The position numbers and the translations under genes are program-made. 64,000 nucleotides of DNA, from positions 186,001 to 250,000 of the forward strand of contig NZ_CP017781.1 of the NCBI RefSeq assembly GCF_001856665.1. Reading direction: 5' to 3'. The DNA is from Rhodobacter xanthinilyticus (GTDB taxonomy: Bacteria; Pseudomonadota; Alphaproteobacteria; Rhodobacterales; Rhodobacteraceae). This document shows positions 16,684 through 26,296 of the stretch, piece by piece (position 1 is the first letter of the stretch; every line of letters begins with the position of its first letter). A model generated the notes under the pieces. The model searched no databases. It had not been told where the DNA came from and worked only from the letters and a program-made list of their open reading frames with translations.

Positions 16684-19323
16684 ATGTCAGAACCGACCGT
16701 CACGCCGATGATGGCGCAATATCTCGGGATCAAGGAAGCGAACCCGGGGGCGCTCCTGTTTTATCGCATGGGCGATTTCTACGAGATGTTCTTCGACGAT
16801 GCGGTGGCGGCGGCGGCGGCGCTCGATATCGCGCTGACGAAACGCGGCCTGCATCTGGGCGAAGAGATCCCGATGTGCGGCGTGCCGGTCCATGCCGCCG
16901 AGGGCTATCTGCTCACGCTGATCCGCAAGGGGTTTCGCGTGGCCATCGCCGAGCAGCTCGAAGACCCCGCCGAGGCCAAGAAACGCGGCGCGAAATCGGT
17001 GGTGAAGCGCGATGTCGTGCGGCTGGTGACGCCGGGCACGCTGACCGAGGAAAGCCTGCTCGAGGCGCGGCGGCACAATTTCCTCGCCGCCTGGGCCGAG
17101 CTGCGCGAGGAAGCCGCGCTCGCCTGGGTCGATATCTCGACGGGTGATTTCCGGGTAATGCCCTGCCCGCTCCTGCGGCTCGGACCGGAGCTCGCGCGGC
17201 TGGCCCCGCGCGAGGTGCTGGTGAGCGAGCTGAAAGAGCAAGATTGCGCCGGAATCGTCTCTGATTTGCGGGCCGCGCTGACGCCGCTGGCGCGGTCGAG
17301 CTTCGATAGCCAGGGGGCCGAGAAGCGGCTTTGCGATCTCTTCGGCGTGGGCTCGCTCGATGCGTTTGGCACCTTCTCGCGCGCCGAGATTTCGGCGATG
17401 GGCGCGATTGTCGATTATCTCGACCTGACCCAGCGGGGCAAACTGCCGCTCCTGCGCCGGCCCTTGCGCGAGGATAGCGGCGCGCTGATGCAGATCGACG
17501 CCGCGACCCGGCGCAACCTCGAGCTGACTCAGGCGCTCTCTGGCGGGCGCGAGGGATCGCTTCTGCATGTGATCGACCGCACCGTCACGGCCGGCGGCGC
17601 GCGGCTCCTCGAGCGGCGCATCTCCGCCCCCTCGCGCGATCTCGGCCAGATCCATGCGCGGCATGAAACCATCCGTTTTCTGCTGGAACAGAGCCGCTTT
17701 TCCGAGGATCTGCGCGCCGATCTGCGCCGCTGCCCGGATATGGATCGGGCGCTCTCCCGCCTCGCGCTCGACCGTGGCGGCCCGCGCGACATGACCGCGA
17801 TCCGCGCGGGGCTCACCCAGGCCAGCGCGATCTCCGCGCGCCTTGCCCAGACCGACGCACCCGCGCTCTTGCGCAACGCGGCCTCGGCGCTCGTCGGGCA
17901 TGAGACGCTCGTGGCGCTGCTCGAGGCGGCGCTCGTGGCCGAGCCGCCGCTTCTGGCGCGCGATGGCGGTTTCATCGCGCCCGGCTACGAGCCCGATCTC
18001 GACCAGACCCGCCAGCTGCGCGACGAGGGTCGCGGCGTTATAGCGCGGATGCAGGCGCAATATATTGATGAAACTGGGATCACCTCCCTCAAGATCAAGC
18101 ATAACAACGTGCTTGGCTATTTCATCGAGACTACCGCGACCCATGCCGAGAAGATGCTGAACCCGCCGCTGAGCGAACGTTTCATCCACCGGCAGACCAC
18201 CGCAAACCAGGTGCGCTTCACGACGCTCGAGCTCAGCGAGCTCGAAACCCGGATCCTGAACGCCGGAGCGCGCGCGCTCGAGATCGAAAAGCGGCTCTAT
18301 GACAGCCTGAAAGCAGCGATTCTCGACCACGCCGGGCCGATCGGCGAAGCCTCGCGCGCGCTCGCGGAGATCGACCTCGCCACCGCCTTTGCCGATCTCG
18401 CCGCCGGCGAAGGCTGGGTCGAGCCACAAATCGACGCCTCCCGCGCCTTCGATATCGAGGCCGGGCGCCACCCCGTCGTCGAGGCCGCCCTCAAACGCGC
18501 CCGCGAGCCCTTCATCGCCAATGATTGCGCGCTGACCACGGGCGAAACCCCCGCGATCTGGCTGCTCACCGGCCCGAACATGGCGGGCAAGTCGACCTTC
18601 CTGCGGCAAAACGCGATCATCGCGCTCCTCGCGCAGGCGGGCTCGTTTGTCCCGGCGCGGCGCGCCCATATCGGCCTCGTCAGCCAGCTTTTCTCGCGCG
18701 TCGGCGCCGCCGATGACCTCGCGCGCGGCCGCTCGACCTTCATGGTCGAGATGGTCGAAACCGCCGCGATCCTGAACCAGGCGGATGACCGCGCGCTCGT
18801 GATCCTCGATGAAATCGGCCGCGGCACGGCGACCTATGACGGCCTCTCGATCGCCTGGGCGGTGATGGAGCACCTGCACGGCACGAACCGCTGCCGCGCC
18901 CTCTTCGCCACGCATTACCATGAAATGACAGCACTTTCCGCGAAACTCGCCGGCGTCGAGAACGCCACCGTCGCGGTCAAGGAATGGGACGGCGAGGTGA
19001 TTTTCCTCCACGAGGTGCGCAAGGGCGCCGCCGATCGCTCCTACGGCGTGCAGGTCGCGCGCCTTGCCGGCCTGCCCGAGACTGTCGTCGCGCGGGCGCG
19101 GGTCGTGCTCGATGCGCTGGAAAAGGGCGAGCGCGAGGGCGGCGCCAAGAAACAGATGGTGATCGATGATCTGCCGCTGTTCTCGGCCGCGCCGCCGCCC
19201 CGCGTCGAAAAACCCGCGCCGAGCGCCGTGGAAGAAACCCTACGCAGCCTGAACCCCGATGAAATGACCCCGCGCGAGGCACTCGAGGCGCTCTACGCCC
19301 TCCGCGCCCAGCTCAAGCTCTGA
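16684..19323 (+). CDS. mutS: DNA mismatch repair protein MutS
   Basis: MutS (879 residues) recognises mismatches and starts methyl-independent repair in most alphaproteobacteria. The mismatch-contacting Phe-x-Glu is visible in GDFYEMFFDDA near residue 33, the ATPase Walker A is GPNMAGKST, followed by DEIGRGTATYDG and THYHEM. The frame is open upstream to 16627, but ATG 16684 follows AGGGGG and gives the normal N-terminus. mutL is not in the window. Confidence 0.97.
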   Translation: MSEPTVTPMMAQYLGIKEANPGALLFYRMGDFYEMFFDDAVAAAAALDIALTKRGLHLGEEIPMCGVPVHAAEGYLLTLIRKGFRVAIAEQLEDPAEAKKRGAKSVVKRDVVRLVTPGTLTEESLLEARRHNFLAAWAELREEAALAWVDISTGDFRVMPCPLLRLGPELARLAPREVLVSELKEQDCAGIVSDLRAALTPLARSSFDSQGAEKRLCDLFGVGSLDAFGTFSRAEISAMGAIVDYLDLTQRGKLPLLRRPLREDSGALMQIDAATRRNLELTQALSGGREGSLLHVIDRTVTAGGARLLERRISAPSRDLGQIHARHETIRFLLEQSRFSEDLRADLRRCPDMDRALSRLALDRGGPRDMTAIRAGLTQASAISARLAQTDAPALLRNAASALVGHETLVALLEAALVAEPPLLARDGGFIAPGYEPDLDQTRQLRDEGRGVIARMQAQYIDETGITSLKIKHNNVLGYFIETTATHAEKMLNPPLSERFIHRQTTANQVRFTTLELSELETRILNAGARALEIEKRLYDSLKAAILDHAGPIGEASRALAEIDLATAFADLAAGEGWVEPQIDASRAFDIEAGRHPVVEAALKRAREPFIANDCALTTGETPAIWLLTGPNMAGKSTFLRQNAIIALLAQAGSFVPARRAHIGLVSQLFSRVGAADDLARGRSTFMVEMVETAAILNQADDRALVILDEIGRGTATYDGLSIAWAVMEHLHGTNRCRALFATHYHEMTALSAKLAGVENATVAVKEWDGEVIFLHEVRKGAADRSYGVQVARLAGLPETVVARARVVLDALEKGEREGGAKKQMVIDDLPLFSAAPPPRVEKPAPSAVEETLRSLNPDEMTPREALEALYALRAQLKL

Positions 19324-19330
19324 TTTCATC

Positions 19331-19380
19331 TTGCCTTAAATATCCTGCGGGGGTCCGGGGGTGCAAAACCCCCGGCCTCG
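19331..19380. repeat. Candidate dispersed intergenic palindrome between mutS and grpE
   Basis: A perfect stem CCGGGGG (19355-19361) / CCCCCGG (19369-19375) with a TGCAAAA loop sits in the 65-bp gap between convergent mutS and grpE, following TTAAATATCCTG. From memory, similar words recur in Rhodobacteraceae intergenic DNA, so it may be a REP-like element as well as a bidirectional terminator. Only one copy is seen here. Confidence 0.5.
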
Positions 19381-19388
19381 CCACGCTC

Positions 19389-19937
19389 TCAGCCCTTCGG
19401 CATCGACGAAACGCCGACCTTCGCCGGCCGCAACAGCCGCTCATGCAGCAGGAACCCGTCATCCATCACCTGAATGATATCGCCCGCAACCGTCCCCGGC
19501 ACCGGCGCCTCGAACATCGCCTCATGGATCTGCGGGTCGAACTTGTCGCCCACCTTCGGCGCAACCGCCACAATCCCGTGCCGCGCAAACACGTTGAGCA
19601 ACTCGCGCTGCGTCAGCTCGACCCCGTCGATCAGCGCCTTGGCCTGCACGCGCAGCTCCTCGGGCACCGTATCGAGCGCACGCCGCATCGCATCATAGAC
19701 CGGCAGCATATCGCGCGCGAGTTTCGAGCCGCCATATTGCTCGGCCTCGCGACGATCCCGCTCCGCCCGCTTGCGCGCATTCTCTGCCTCGGCAAAGGCC
19801 CGCATCAGCCGATCGCGCAGCTCGTCCCGCTCGGCGCGCAGCGCCTCCAGCTCATCCACGCTCTCGGCCAGAATATCCTCTAATTCCTCGCCAACCTGCG
19901 CCTGATCCGCCGCCATCTCGTCTTTTTTCTCGCTCAT
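19389..19937 (-). CDS. grpE: Nucleotide exchange factor GrpE
   Basis: GrpE releases ADP from DnaK. The 182-residue protein has an acidic N-terminus, a long coiled coil (about 25-80, including AFAEAENARKRAERDR) and the beta-wing domain ending with HEAMFEAP and GDIIQVMDDGFLLHERLLRPA. I place the start at ATG 19937, five bases after the hrcA stop with AGAGGTGAG upstream, not the GTG at 19946. hrcA-grpE forms an operon, so grpE would be under HrcA or heat-shock control with it. Confidence 0.95.
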   Translation of the reverse strand: MSEKKDEMAADQAQVGEELEDILAESVDELEALRAERDELRDRLMRAFAEAENARKRAERDRREAEQYGGSKLARDMLPVYDAMRRALDTVPEELRVQAKALIDGVELTQRELLNVFARHGIVAVAPKVGDKFDPQIHEAMFEAPVPGTVAGDIIQVMDDGFLLHERLLRPAKVGVSSMPKG

Positions 19938-19942
19938 GCGTC

Positions 19943-21004
19943 TCACCTCTTGCCCTGGCCGGACAACATCCGCCCAACCAGCTGCGCTGTATAATCGACG
20001 ATCGGCACGATCCGCCCATAATTGAGCCGCGTGGGCCCGATCACGCCCACCGCGCCGATAATCTTCCGTTCCGCGTTCATATAGGGAGAGACCACCAAAG
20101 ATGAACCCGTAAGTGAGAAGAGTTTGTTCTCCGAGCCGATAAAAATGCGCACACCGTCGCCCGCCTCGGCCAGATCGAGGAATTCGGCGATATCGCGTTT
20201 GCGCTCGAGATCGTCAAACAGGCTGCGGACCTGCTCGAGATCGCCCTCCTGGCCGAGCAGATTGGCGCGCCCGCGCACGATCAGCCGCTCATAGGGCTCG
20301 CCCCGGTCCTCCCATTGCGCCAGCCCCGATTCCACCAGATCCGCGGCGAGCTTGTCGAGCTCCATCCGCCGCGCGGCGATCTCGCGGCCGATCTGGGTGC
20401 GCAGCTCGGACAGCGTCCGTCCCTCGGCGATCGCGTTGAGAAAATTCGCAGCCTCCCGCATCGAGGAGGGCGTCTGCCCGGCGGGGGGCGTGAACACGCG
20501 GTTCTCCACCTGCCCATCCCCGAAAACCAGCACGACAAGCGCCCTTTCCGCCGAAAGAGAGACGAATTCGATATGCCGGATCGGCGCCTCATGCTTGGGC
20601 GTGAGCACCAAAGACGCGCCATGCGTCACCCCCGAGAGCGCCGCCCCCACCCGATCGAGCAGCGAGCCGACATCGGCCCCGCCCTCGCCCATCGTCGCCT
20701 CGATCGCGGCCCGATCCGAGGCCGCGGGCTCGCTGATCTCCAGGATCCCGTCGACGAACATCCGCAGCCCGAGCTGCGTCGGGATCCGCCCGGCCGAGAT
20801 ATGCGGGCTGTTCAGCAAGCCGAGATATTCGAGATCCTGCATCACGTTGCGGATCGTCGCCGCCGAGAGCCGCTCGCTCATGCTGCGCGTCAGCGTGCGC
20901 GAGCCGACCGGGTCGCCGGTCTCCAGATAGCCCTCGACCACCCGGCGGAAAACCTCCCGCGAGCGGTCGTTGAGTTCGGTCAGAAGCGTGGTTTTGTCGG
21001 TCAT
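19943..21004 (-). CDS. hrcA: Heat-inducible transcription repressor HrcA
   Basis: HrcA (353 residues) represses groESL-type operons by binding CIRCE elements. It opens with a winged-helix domain (RSREVFRRVVEGYLETGDPV, then LSAATIRNVMQDLE) and continues with the GAF-like and inserted domains typical of the family, ending YTAQLVGRML. No CIRCE inverted repeat was found in its own 115-bp upstream region, so direct autoregulation is not evident. It is divergent from rph. Confidence 0.95.
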   Translation of the reverse strand: MTDKTTLLTELNDRSREVFRRVVEGYLETGDPVGSRTLTRSMSERLSAATIRNVMQDLEYLGLLNSPHISAGRIPTQLGLRMFVDGILEISEPAASDRAAIEATMGEGGADVGSLLDRVGAALSGVTHGASLVLTPKHEAPIRHIEFVSLSAERALVVLVFGDGQVENRVFTPPAGQTPSSMREAANFLNAIAEGRTLSELRTQIGREIAARRMELDKLAADLVESGLAQWEDRGEPYERLIVRGRANLLGQEGDLEQVRSLFDDLERKRDIAEFLDLAEAGDGVRIFIGSENKLFSLTGSSLVVSPYMNAERKIIGAVGVIGPTRLNYGRIVPIVDYTAQLVGRMLSGQGKR

Positions 21005-21020
21005 GGCGTTCTCTGCGCTC

Positions 21021-21049
21021 AGTTAAGACCCCCACCCCGCCCGCGTCAA
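21021..21049 (-). promoter_or_regulatory. Candidate sigma-70 promoter for hrcA-grpE
   Basis: On the minus strand TTGACG (21049-21044), a 17-base spacer and TTAACT (21026-21021) form a plausible promoter. The -10 ends 16 bases before the hrcA ATG. It does not resemble a CIRCE-containing promoter. Confidence 0.5.
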
Positions 21050-21119
21050 TCGGCGCCGTCGGGGCTTGCATCGCGGGGCGCGCGGGCTCAAATGGGACAA
21101 AACAACGAAAGGACTTCTC

Positions 21120-21833
21120 ATGCGCCCCTCCGGCCGGAATTTAAGCGATATGCGCCCGATTTCAATCGAGACCGGGGTCACGAAACATGCCGAGGGCTCC
21201 TGCCTGATCAAGATGGGCGACACGCATGTTCTGTGCACCGCCACGATCGAGGATCGCGCGCCGTCGTTCCTGAAGGGCACGGGGCTCGGCTGGGTCACGG
21301 CGGAATATGGCATGCTGCCCCGCGCCACCAATTCGCGCACCCGCCGCGAGGCCGCCGCGGGCAAGCAATCGGGCCGCACCCAGGAGATCCAGCGCCTGAT
21401 CGGCCGGGCCTTGCGCGCGGGCGTCGATCGCTCGGCGCTCGGCGAGCGGCAGATCGTGATCGACTGCGACGTGATCCAGGCCGATGGCGGCACCCGCTGC
21501 GCCTCGATCACCGGCGGTTGGGTGGCGCTGCGGCTCGCGGTCAACAAGCTGATGAAGGCCGGGATCGTGGTCTCCGACCCGCTGATCGACCATGTCGCGG
21601 CGGTGAGCTGCGGGATCTACGCCGGCCAGCCGGTCTGCGACCTCGACTACGCAGAGGACAGCGAGGCGGGCACCGACGGCAACTTCATCCTGACCGGCGC
21701 GGGCCGGCTCATCGAGGTGCAAATGTCGGCCGAGGGCGCGACGTTTTCGCGCGACGAGATGACCAAGCTCCTCGATCTCGCCGAGGCCGGCATCGCCCAG
21801 CTCGTCGCCGCGCAAAAGGCCGCCGTGGCATGA
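21120..21833 (+). CDS. rph: Ribonuclease PH
   Basis: RNase PH is a phosphate-dependent 3'-5' exoribonuclease that trims tRNA 3' ends. The 237-residue protein starts MRPSGR, then [34 protein letters not shown] and [18 protein letters not shown], all strongly conserved in the family. The frame is open further upstream, but ATG 21120 follows AAAGGA. Its stop overlaps the rdgB start (ATGA), and the four genes rph-rdgB-ridA-like-hemW are translationally linked. Confidence 0.96.
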   Translation: MRPSGRNLSDMRPISIETGVTKHAEGSCLIKMGDTHVLCTATIEDRAPSFLKGTGLGWVTAEYGMLPRATNSRTRREAAAGKQSGRTQEIQRLIGRALRAGVDRSALGERQIVIDCDVIQADGGTRCASITGGWVALRLAVNKLMKAGIVVSDPLIDHVAAVSCGIYAGQPVCDLDYAEDSEAGTDGNFILTGAGRLIEVQMSAEGATFSRDEMTKLLDLAEAGIAQLVAAQKAAVA

Positions 21834-22438
21834 GAAAGTTCGCCGAAAAGCGGCTTCTGGTCGCGACCCATAACAAGGGCAAGCTCGAGGAGATGCGCGC
21901 GCTTCTCGGGCCCTACGGGATCGAAGTCGTCGGCGCGGGCGAGATGAACCTGCCCGAACCCGCCGAAACAGAGACGACTTTTGTCGGCAACGCCCGGATC
22001 AAGGCCCATGCCGCGGCCCGCGCGACCGGGCTGCCCGCGCTCTCCGATGATAGCGGGATCGAGGTCGATGCGCTCGGCGGCGCGCCCGGCGTCTACACCG
22101 CCGATTGGGCCGAAACGCCCAATGGCCGCGATTTCGTCATGGCGATGGAGCGGACCTGGGCCGAATGCGAGAAGATCGGCGCGCCGGAGCCCCGCACCGC
22201 GCGGTTCCGCTCGACGCTGGTTCTGGCCTGGCCCGACGGGCATGACGAGGTTTTCGAGGGTAAGGCCGAGGGCCAGCTCGTCTGGCCGATGCGCGGCGCC
22301 CAGGGCCACGGCTACGACCCGATGTTCCAGCCCGAGGGCCATGAGATCACCTTCGCCGAGATGGACCCGGCGCAGAAAAATGAAATCAGCCATCGCGCGG
22401 ATGCGTTCCGCAAGCTGGTCACCTGTTTCGAGGCCTGA
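21830..22438 (+). CDS. rdgB: dITP/XTP pyrophosphatase (HAM1 family)
   Basis: This 202-residue enzyme hydrolyses non-canonical purine triphosphates (ITP, dITP, XTP) and keeps them out of DNA. Motifs: [14 protein letters not shown] for triphosphate binding, FVGNARIKA, the metal-binding [23 protein letters not shown] and SHRADAF near the end. The start overlaps the rph stop by four bases. Confidence 0.95.
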   Translation: MRKFAEKRLLVATHNKGKLEEMRALLGPYGIEVVGAGEMNLPEPAETETTFVGNARIKAHAAARATGLPALSDDSGIEVDALGGAPGVYTADWAETPNGRDFVMAMERTWAECEKIGAPEPRTARFRSTLVLAWPDGHDEVFEGKAEGQLVWPMRGAQGHGYDPMFQPEGHEITFAEMDPAQKNEISHRADAFRKLVTCFEA

Positions 22439-22439
22439 C

Positions 22440-22817
22440 ATGCGGAAAAATATCTCGGGCGGCTCGCCCTACGAACCCAAACTCGGCTATTCCCGCGCGG
22501 TTGTGCAGGGCGATTGGTGCTTTGTCGCCGGCACGACCGGCGCCGACCCGGTGACGAAAACCTTCCCCGAAAGCGCGCTCGAACAAGCCCGCAACACGCT
22601 CGCGACGATCAAAACGGTGCTCGAGGGCGCGGGCTTCGGTCTCGAAACCGTCGTGCGCGCGACTTACATCATCACCGATGCGAGCCTGATGGAAGAGATC
22701 GCCCCCGCGCTCGGCGAGGCCTTCGGCGAGATCCGCCCGGCGGCGACGATGATCGTGGCGGGGCTCGTCAACCCGGCGATGAAGATCGAGATCGAAGTGA
22801 CGGCCTTCAAGGGATGA
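22440..22817 (+). CDS. RidA-family (YjgF/UK114) protein
   Basis: The 125-residue protein belongs to the RidA superfamily: GYSRAVVQGDWCFVAGTTG near the start, QARNTLATIKTVLEGAG in the middle and PAATMIVAGLVNPAMKIEIE at the end. RidA proper hydrolyses reactive 2-aminoacrylate and related imines. The Arg that binds the substrate carboxylate in RidA proper falls just before PAATMI here, but the paralogue subgroup is uncertain. It begins one base after rdgB and its stop overlaps hemW. Confidence 0.88.
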   Translation: MRKNISGGSPYEPKLGYSRAVVQGDWCFVAGTTGADPVTKTFPESALEQARNTLATIKTVLEGAGFGLETVVRATYIITDASLMEEIAPALGEAFGEIRPAATMIVAGLVNPAMKIEIEVTAFKG

Positions 22818-23971
22818 CCGAGGATTGGCGAAACGGCGGGTTCGGGCTCTACCTGCATTGGCCGTTTTGCGCCTCGAAATGCCCCTACTGCGATTTCAAC
22901 AGCCATGTGGCCGCGGAAATCGATCAATCCCGCTGGAATAGAGCCTATTTGAGCGAGATCGAGCGCGCCGGACGCGAGACCGGGGGCCGGGTTCTCAACT
23001 CGGTCTTCTTCGGCGGCGGCACGCCCTCTCTGATGGAGCCGGAGCTCGTCGCGAGCATTCTCGAGAAGATCCGCGCGACCTGGCCGCTCGCGAATGACAT
23101 CGAGATCACCCTCGAGGCGAACCCCACAAGTATCGAATCCGGCCGGTTCAGAGCCTATTCCGAGGCCGGGGTGAACCGGGTTTCGATGGGGATGCAGGCG
23201 CTCAATGACGAGGATCTGCGCCGCCTCGGCCGGATGCATACCGCCGCCGAGGGGCGCGCGGCCTTCGATATCGCGCGCGCGCATTTCAACCGGGTGAGCT
23301 TCGATCTGATCTATGCCCGGCAAGATCAAACGCCCGAGGCCTGGGCGACCGAACTGCGCGAGGCGGCGGCGATGGCGGTCGATCACTTCTCGCTCTATCA
23401 GCTCACCATCGAGGACGGCACCGCCTTTGGTGCGCGCCATGCGGCGGGCAAGCTGCGCGGCCTGCCCGATGACGACAAGGCCGCCGATCTCTACGAGATG
23501 ACGCAGGAGATTTGCGAGGCGAATGGGCTGCCGGCCTATGAGGTTTCGAATCACGCACGCGAGGGGGCGGAAAGCCTTCACAACCTGATCTACTGGCGCT
23601 ATGGCGATTATGTCGGCATCGGCCCCGGGGCGCATGGGCGGCTGACGCTGAACGGCACGCGCCACGCGACCGATACGCCGCGCGCGCCCGGGGCCTGGCT
23701 CGCGGCGGTGGAGAAAAACGGTTCGGGCGAGGCCAGCCGCGAGGCCCTTCCGCGCGAAGAACAGGTCACCGAATTCCTGCTTTTCAATCTGCGCCTGCGC
23801 GAGGGGCTCGATATCGCCCGGTATCAGGCGCTGAGCGGCGCGGATTTTGACCCGGAGACGCTCAACAACCTCGAAAATCTCGGGCTGATTACGCTGGAAC
23901 AGGGTCGAATTTGCCCCACCCGCGCAGGAAGGGCCGTGCTGAACGGCGTGATCCGCGAGCTGATGCCTTAA
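22814..23971 (+). CDS. hemW: Radical SAM haem chaperone HemW
   Basis: The 385-residue protein has the radical-SAM cluster motif CASKCPYC (C19, C23, C26) and GGGTPSLM for SAM binding, then HemW-specific regions (RVSMGMQALNDEDL, YEVSNHAREG, GIGPGAHGRL). HemW family proteins bind haem and deliver it to apoproteins; they were long misannotated as oxygen-independent coproporphyrinogen oxidase (HemN), from which this differs by its N-terminus. ATG 22814 overlaps the RidA-like stop. Its stop shares the palindrome TTAA with the convergent parB stop. Confidence 0.94.
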   Translation: MTEDWRNGGFGLYLHWPFCASKCPYCDFNSHVAAEIDQSRWNRAYLSEIERAGRETGGRVLNSVFFGGGTPSLMEPELVASILEKIRATWPLANDIEITLEANPTSIESGRFRAYSEAGVNRVSMGMQALNDEDLRRLGRMHTAAEGRAAFDIARAHFNRVSFDLIYARQDQTPEAWATELREAAAMAVDHFSLYQLTIEDGTAFGARHAAGKLRGLPDDDKAADLYEMTQEICEANGLPAYEVSNHAREGAESLHNLIYWRYGDYVGIGPGAHGRLTLNGTRHATDTPRAPGAWLAAVEKNGSGEASREALPREEQVTEFLLFNLRLREGLDIARYQALSGADFDPETLNNLENLGLITLEQGRICPTRAGRAVLNGVIRELMP

Positions 23972-24858
23972 CGCAGCCCGCTGATCGCCTGACAGAGCAG
24001 ATCGAGATCATCGAGCGAGCCATAGCGCACCGTCAGCGTGCCACCATTTTCGCCGGAATGATCGATCGTGACCTTCATCCCGATCGACGCGGAGAGATCC
24101 GCCTCGAGCGCGCGGGTATCGGCGTCTTTCTCGGCCTTCGGCCGCGGCGCAGCGGTGCGCGGCTTCTCCTGCGCCTGCTTGCTCAGCCGCTCGACCTCGC
24201 GCACGGAAAGCCCCTTTTGCACGGTTTCGCGCGCCAATTTCACCGGGTCGGGCGCGGTGATCATCGCCCGCGCATGGCCCGCCGAAAGACGCCCCTCGCG
24301 CAGCAGATCCTGAACCTCCGCCGGAAGCTGCAAGAGACGCAGCAGGTTCGCGATATGGCTGCGGCTCTTAGACATCGCATCGGCGACCTTTTCCTGGGTA
24401 TGGCCGAACCGCTCCATCAACTGCCGATAGGCCTGCGCCTCCTCCAGCGCATTCAGATCCGCGCGCTGGATGTTCTCGATGATCGCGACCTCGAGCACCT
24501 CGACATCATCGAATTCGCGCACGATCACCGGCAGCTCATGCAGCCGCGCGAGCTGCGAGGCGCGCCAGCGCCGCTCCCCCGCGACAATCTCGTAATGGCC
24601 CGGTTTTTTCGGATGCGCGCGCACGATCAGCGGCTGAATCACGCCCTTTTCGCGGATCGAGGCGGCCAGCTCCTCGAGCGCCTCGGGCTGAAATTCACGC
24701 CGCGGCTGATCGGGGTTCGGCTCGATCTTCTCGATCGCGATCATCTGCTCGGCGCGGCGCGGCCCGGCCTCCGGCTCGGACGGCGCGATGTTGATATCCG
24801 CCATCAGCGCCGACAACCCCCGCCCAAGCCCGCGCCGCTCAACCTTTTTCTCGCTCAT
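23968..24858 (-). CDS. parB: Chromosome partitioning protein ParB
   Basis: ParB (296 residues) is the CTP-dependent clamp that loads at parS and organises the origin region. It starts with the characteristic RRGLGRGLSALMAD, has the CTP-binding GERRWRAS box, the helix-turn-helix (TQEKVADAMSKSRSHIANLL) and a C-terminal dimerisation domain ending in LLCQAISGLR. AGGGGG precedes ATG 24858. It is the last gene of the rho-side block, three bases after parA, and the two parS sites in the same block are its targets. Confidence 0.97.
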   Translation of the reverse strand: MSEKKVERRGLGRGLSALMADINIAPSEPEAGPRRAEQMIAIEKIEPNPDQPRREFQPEALEELAASIREKGVIQPLIVRAHPKKPGHYEIVAGERRWRASQLARLHELPVIVREFDDVEVLEVAIIENIQRADLNALEEAQAYRQLMERFGHTQEKVADAMSKSRSHIANLLRLLQLPAEVQDLLREGRLSAGHARAMITAPDPVKLARETVQKGLSVREVERLSKQAQEKPRTAAPRPKAEKDADTRALEADLSASIGMKVTIDHSGENGGTLTVRYGSLDDLDLLCQAISGLR

Positions 24859-24861
24859 CGC

Positions 24862-25674
24862 TTACCCCCTCGCCTCGGCGCCATGGCGCGCCATCAGCTC
24901 CCGCGCCAGCGCCCGATAGGCCTCCGACCCGCGCGAGCTGCTGTCATAATTGAGCACCGGAAGCGCATAGGACGGCGCTTCCGAAATCCGCACATTGCGC
25001 GGAATCATCGTTCGGAACACGAGCTCGCCCAGCGTTCCGCGCGCATCCGCCTCAACCTGTTGTGAGAGGTTGTTGCGCACATCATACATCGTGAGGACAA
25101 CCCCCTCGATACGCAGGTTCGGGTTTCCGCTCTGCCGCACCTCCCGGATCGTCAGCATCAGCTGCGACAAGCCTTCGAGCGCGTAAAATTCCGCCTGAAG
25201 CGGCACCAGAACCGAATGGGCCGCGACCATCGCGTTCACCGTCAGCAGGCTGAGCGACGGCGGGCAATCGATCAGCACATAATCAAGCGCGTAGCCGTCG
25301 ATATCGGGCTGGCGCAGCGCATCATGCAGCAGAAAGCTGCGCTTTTCCTTCGAGACAAGCTCCATATCCGCCGAAGAGAGATCGGTCGTCGCCGGGCAGA
25401 TCCAGAGCCCCGCGAGCGTGCTCGGCCGAATCACCTTGGCCAGCGGCGCTTCGTCGAGAAGCAGGTCATAGGTGGTATATTCGCGGTCATCGGCGTCAAC
25501 ACCGAGGCCCGTCGAGGCGTTACCCTGCGGATCGAGATCGACCAGGAGCACGCGCCGCCCCTGCTCGACAAGCGCCGCCGCGAGGTTGATCGCAGTCGTG
25601 GTTTTGCCCACGCCCCCCTTCTGGTTGGCGATGGCGATGATTTTCGGCCCGGGCAGACGCGTGAGATCAGACAC
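24862..25674 (-). CDS. parA: Chromosome partitioning ATPase ParA
   Basis: ParA (270 residues) is the Walker-type ATPase that drives ParB-parS segregation. The deviant Walker A is KGGVGKTT (from residue 19), Walker A' is [13 protein letters not shown] and Walker B is [10 protein letters not shown]. The start appears to be GTG 25674, with GGAG six bases upstream, lying inside the 3' end of rsmG (8-bp overlap). No separate promoter is evident, so expression is probably linked to rsmG. Confidence 0.97.
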   Translation of the reverse strand: MSDLTRLPGPKIIAIANQKGGVGKTTTAINLAAALVEQGRRVLLVDLDPQGNASTGLGVDADDREYTTYDLLLDEAPLAKVIRPSTLAGLWICPATTDLSSADMELVSKEKRSFLLHDALRQPDIDGYALDYVLIDCPPSLSLLTVNAMVAAHSVLVPLQAEFYALEGLSQLMLTIREVRQSGNPNLRIEGVVLTMYDVRNNLSQQVEADARGTLGELVFRTMIPRNVRISEAPSYALPVLNYDSSSRGSEAYRALARELMARHGAEARG

Positions 25675-26296
25675 GCCGAACTCCTGTGATTTCGAGAATT
25701 GCGGCCTCCGAATCTGTCACGCTCGGATGGGCCTTGCAGTCAAAGGACCAGATTTTCTGCGCCGCGGAAAGCTCTTCTTTCCACTGCGCGCCCTTTGGAA
25801 AATAAGCGGTGCCGCCGGGCGCCAGATGCAACTCGCAAAAGCCCAGAAGCGCCTCGAGCGAGGCGAGCGCGCGGGCGCTGAGATACTCCGCCGCAAGCGC
25901 CGGCGCCGCCTCGATTCGCTTCGCGATAACCTGCACCGATAGGCCGAGCTCGCGCGCGACCGTCATCAGGAAGGCCGATTTACGATGATCGCTTTCAACA
26001 AGGGTCAGCTTGAGATCGGGCGCAAATTCCTTCGCGAGAACGGCAAGAACAAGGCCGGGAAAGCCTCCGCCGCTGCCCAAGTCCGCCCAGAGCCCGGATT
26101 TTGGGCGTGCGATTGCGAAAATCTGCGCGGAATCGAGGAAATGCCGATCCCAAACCTGCGCCAAAGTCGGCGCGGAAACCAGATTGATCGCCGGATTCCA
26201 CTTTTTGAGAAGCGCCTCATACTGCTCCAGACGCGCAATTGTTTCACGTGAAACATCGAGGCCCGGGAGGCGAAGGTCGTGAGCCATCTCGCTCAT
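25667..26296 (-). CDS. rsmG: 16S rRNA m7G527 methyltransferase RsmG
   Basis: RsmG (GidB) methylates N7 of G527 in 16S rRNA. The 209-residue protein holds the SAM motif [29 protein letters not shown] and [14 protein letters not shown] 26296 overlaps the mnmG stop; MAHDL at 26287 is an alternative. Near the N-terminus the residues DVSRET are encoded by a perfect parS sequence, the position where many bacteria keep a parS site. It overlaps parA downstream. Confidence 0.96.
   Translation of the reverse strand: MSEMAHDLRLPGLDVSRETIARLEQYEALLKKWNPAINLVSAPTLAQVWDRHFLDSAQIFAIARPKSGLWADLGSGGGFPGLVLAVLAKEFAPDLKLTLVESDHRKSAFLMTVARELGLSVQVIAKRIEAAPALAAEYLSARALASLEALLGFCELHLAPGGTAYFPKGAQWKEELSAAQKIWSFDCKAHPSVTDSEAAILEITGVRRV
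26240..26255. promoter_or_regulatory. parS: parS site inside rsmG
   Basis: TGTTTCACGTGAAACA, a perfect 16-bp palindrome, matches the universal chromosomal parS consensus exactly. It encodes part of DVSRET in RsmG. It lies 1.4 kb from the parB start and 5.1 kb from the candidate origin. Confidence 0.97.

Noticed and set aside
21005-21119. Search for a CIRCE element upstream of hrcA
   Set aside because: No TTAGCACTC-N9-GAGTGCTAA or close variant was found.
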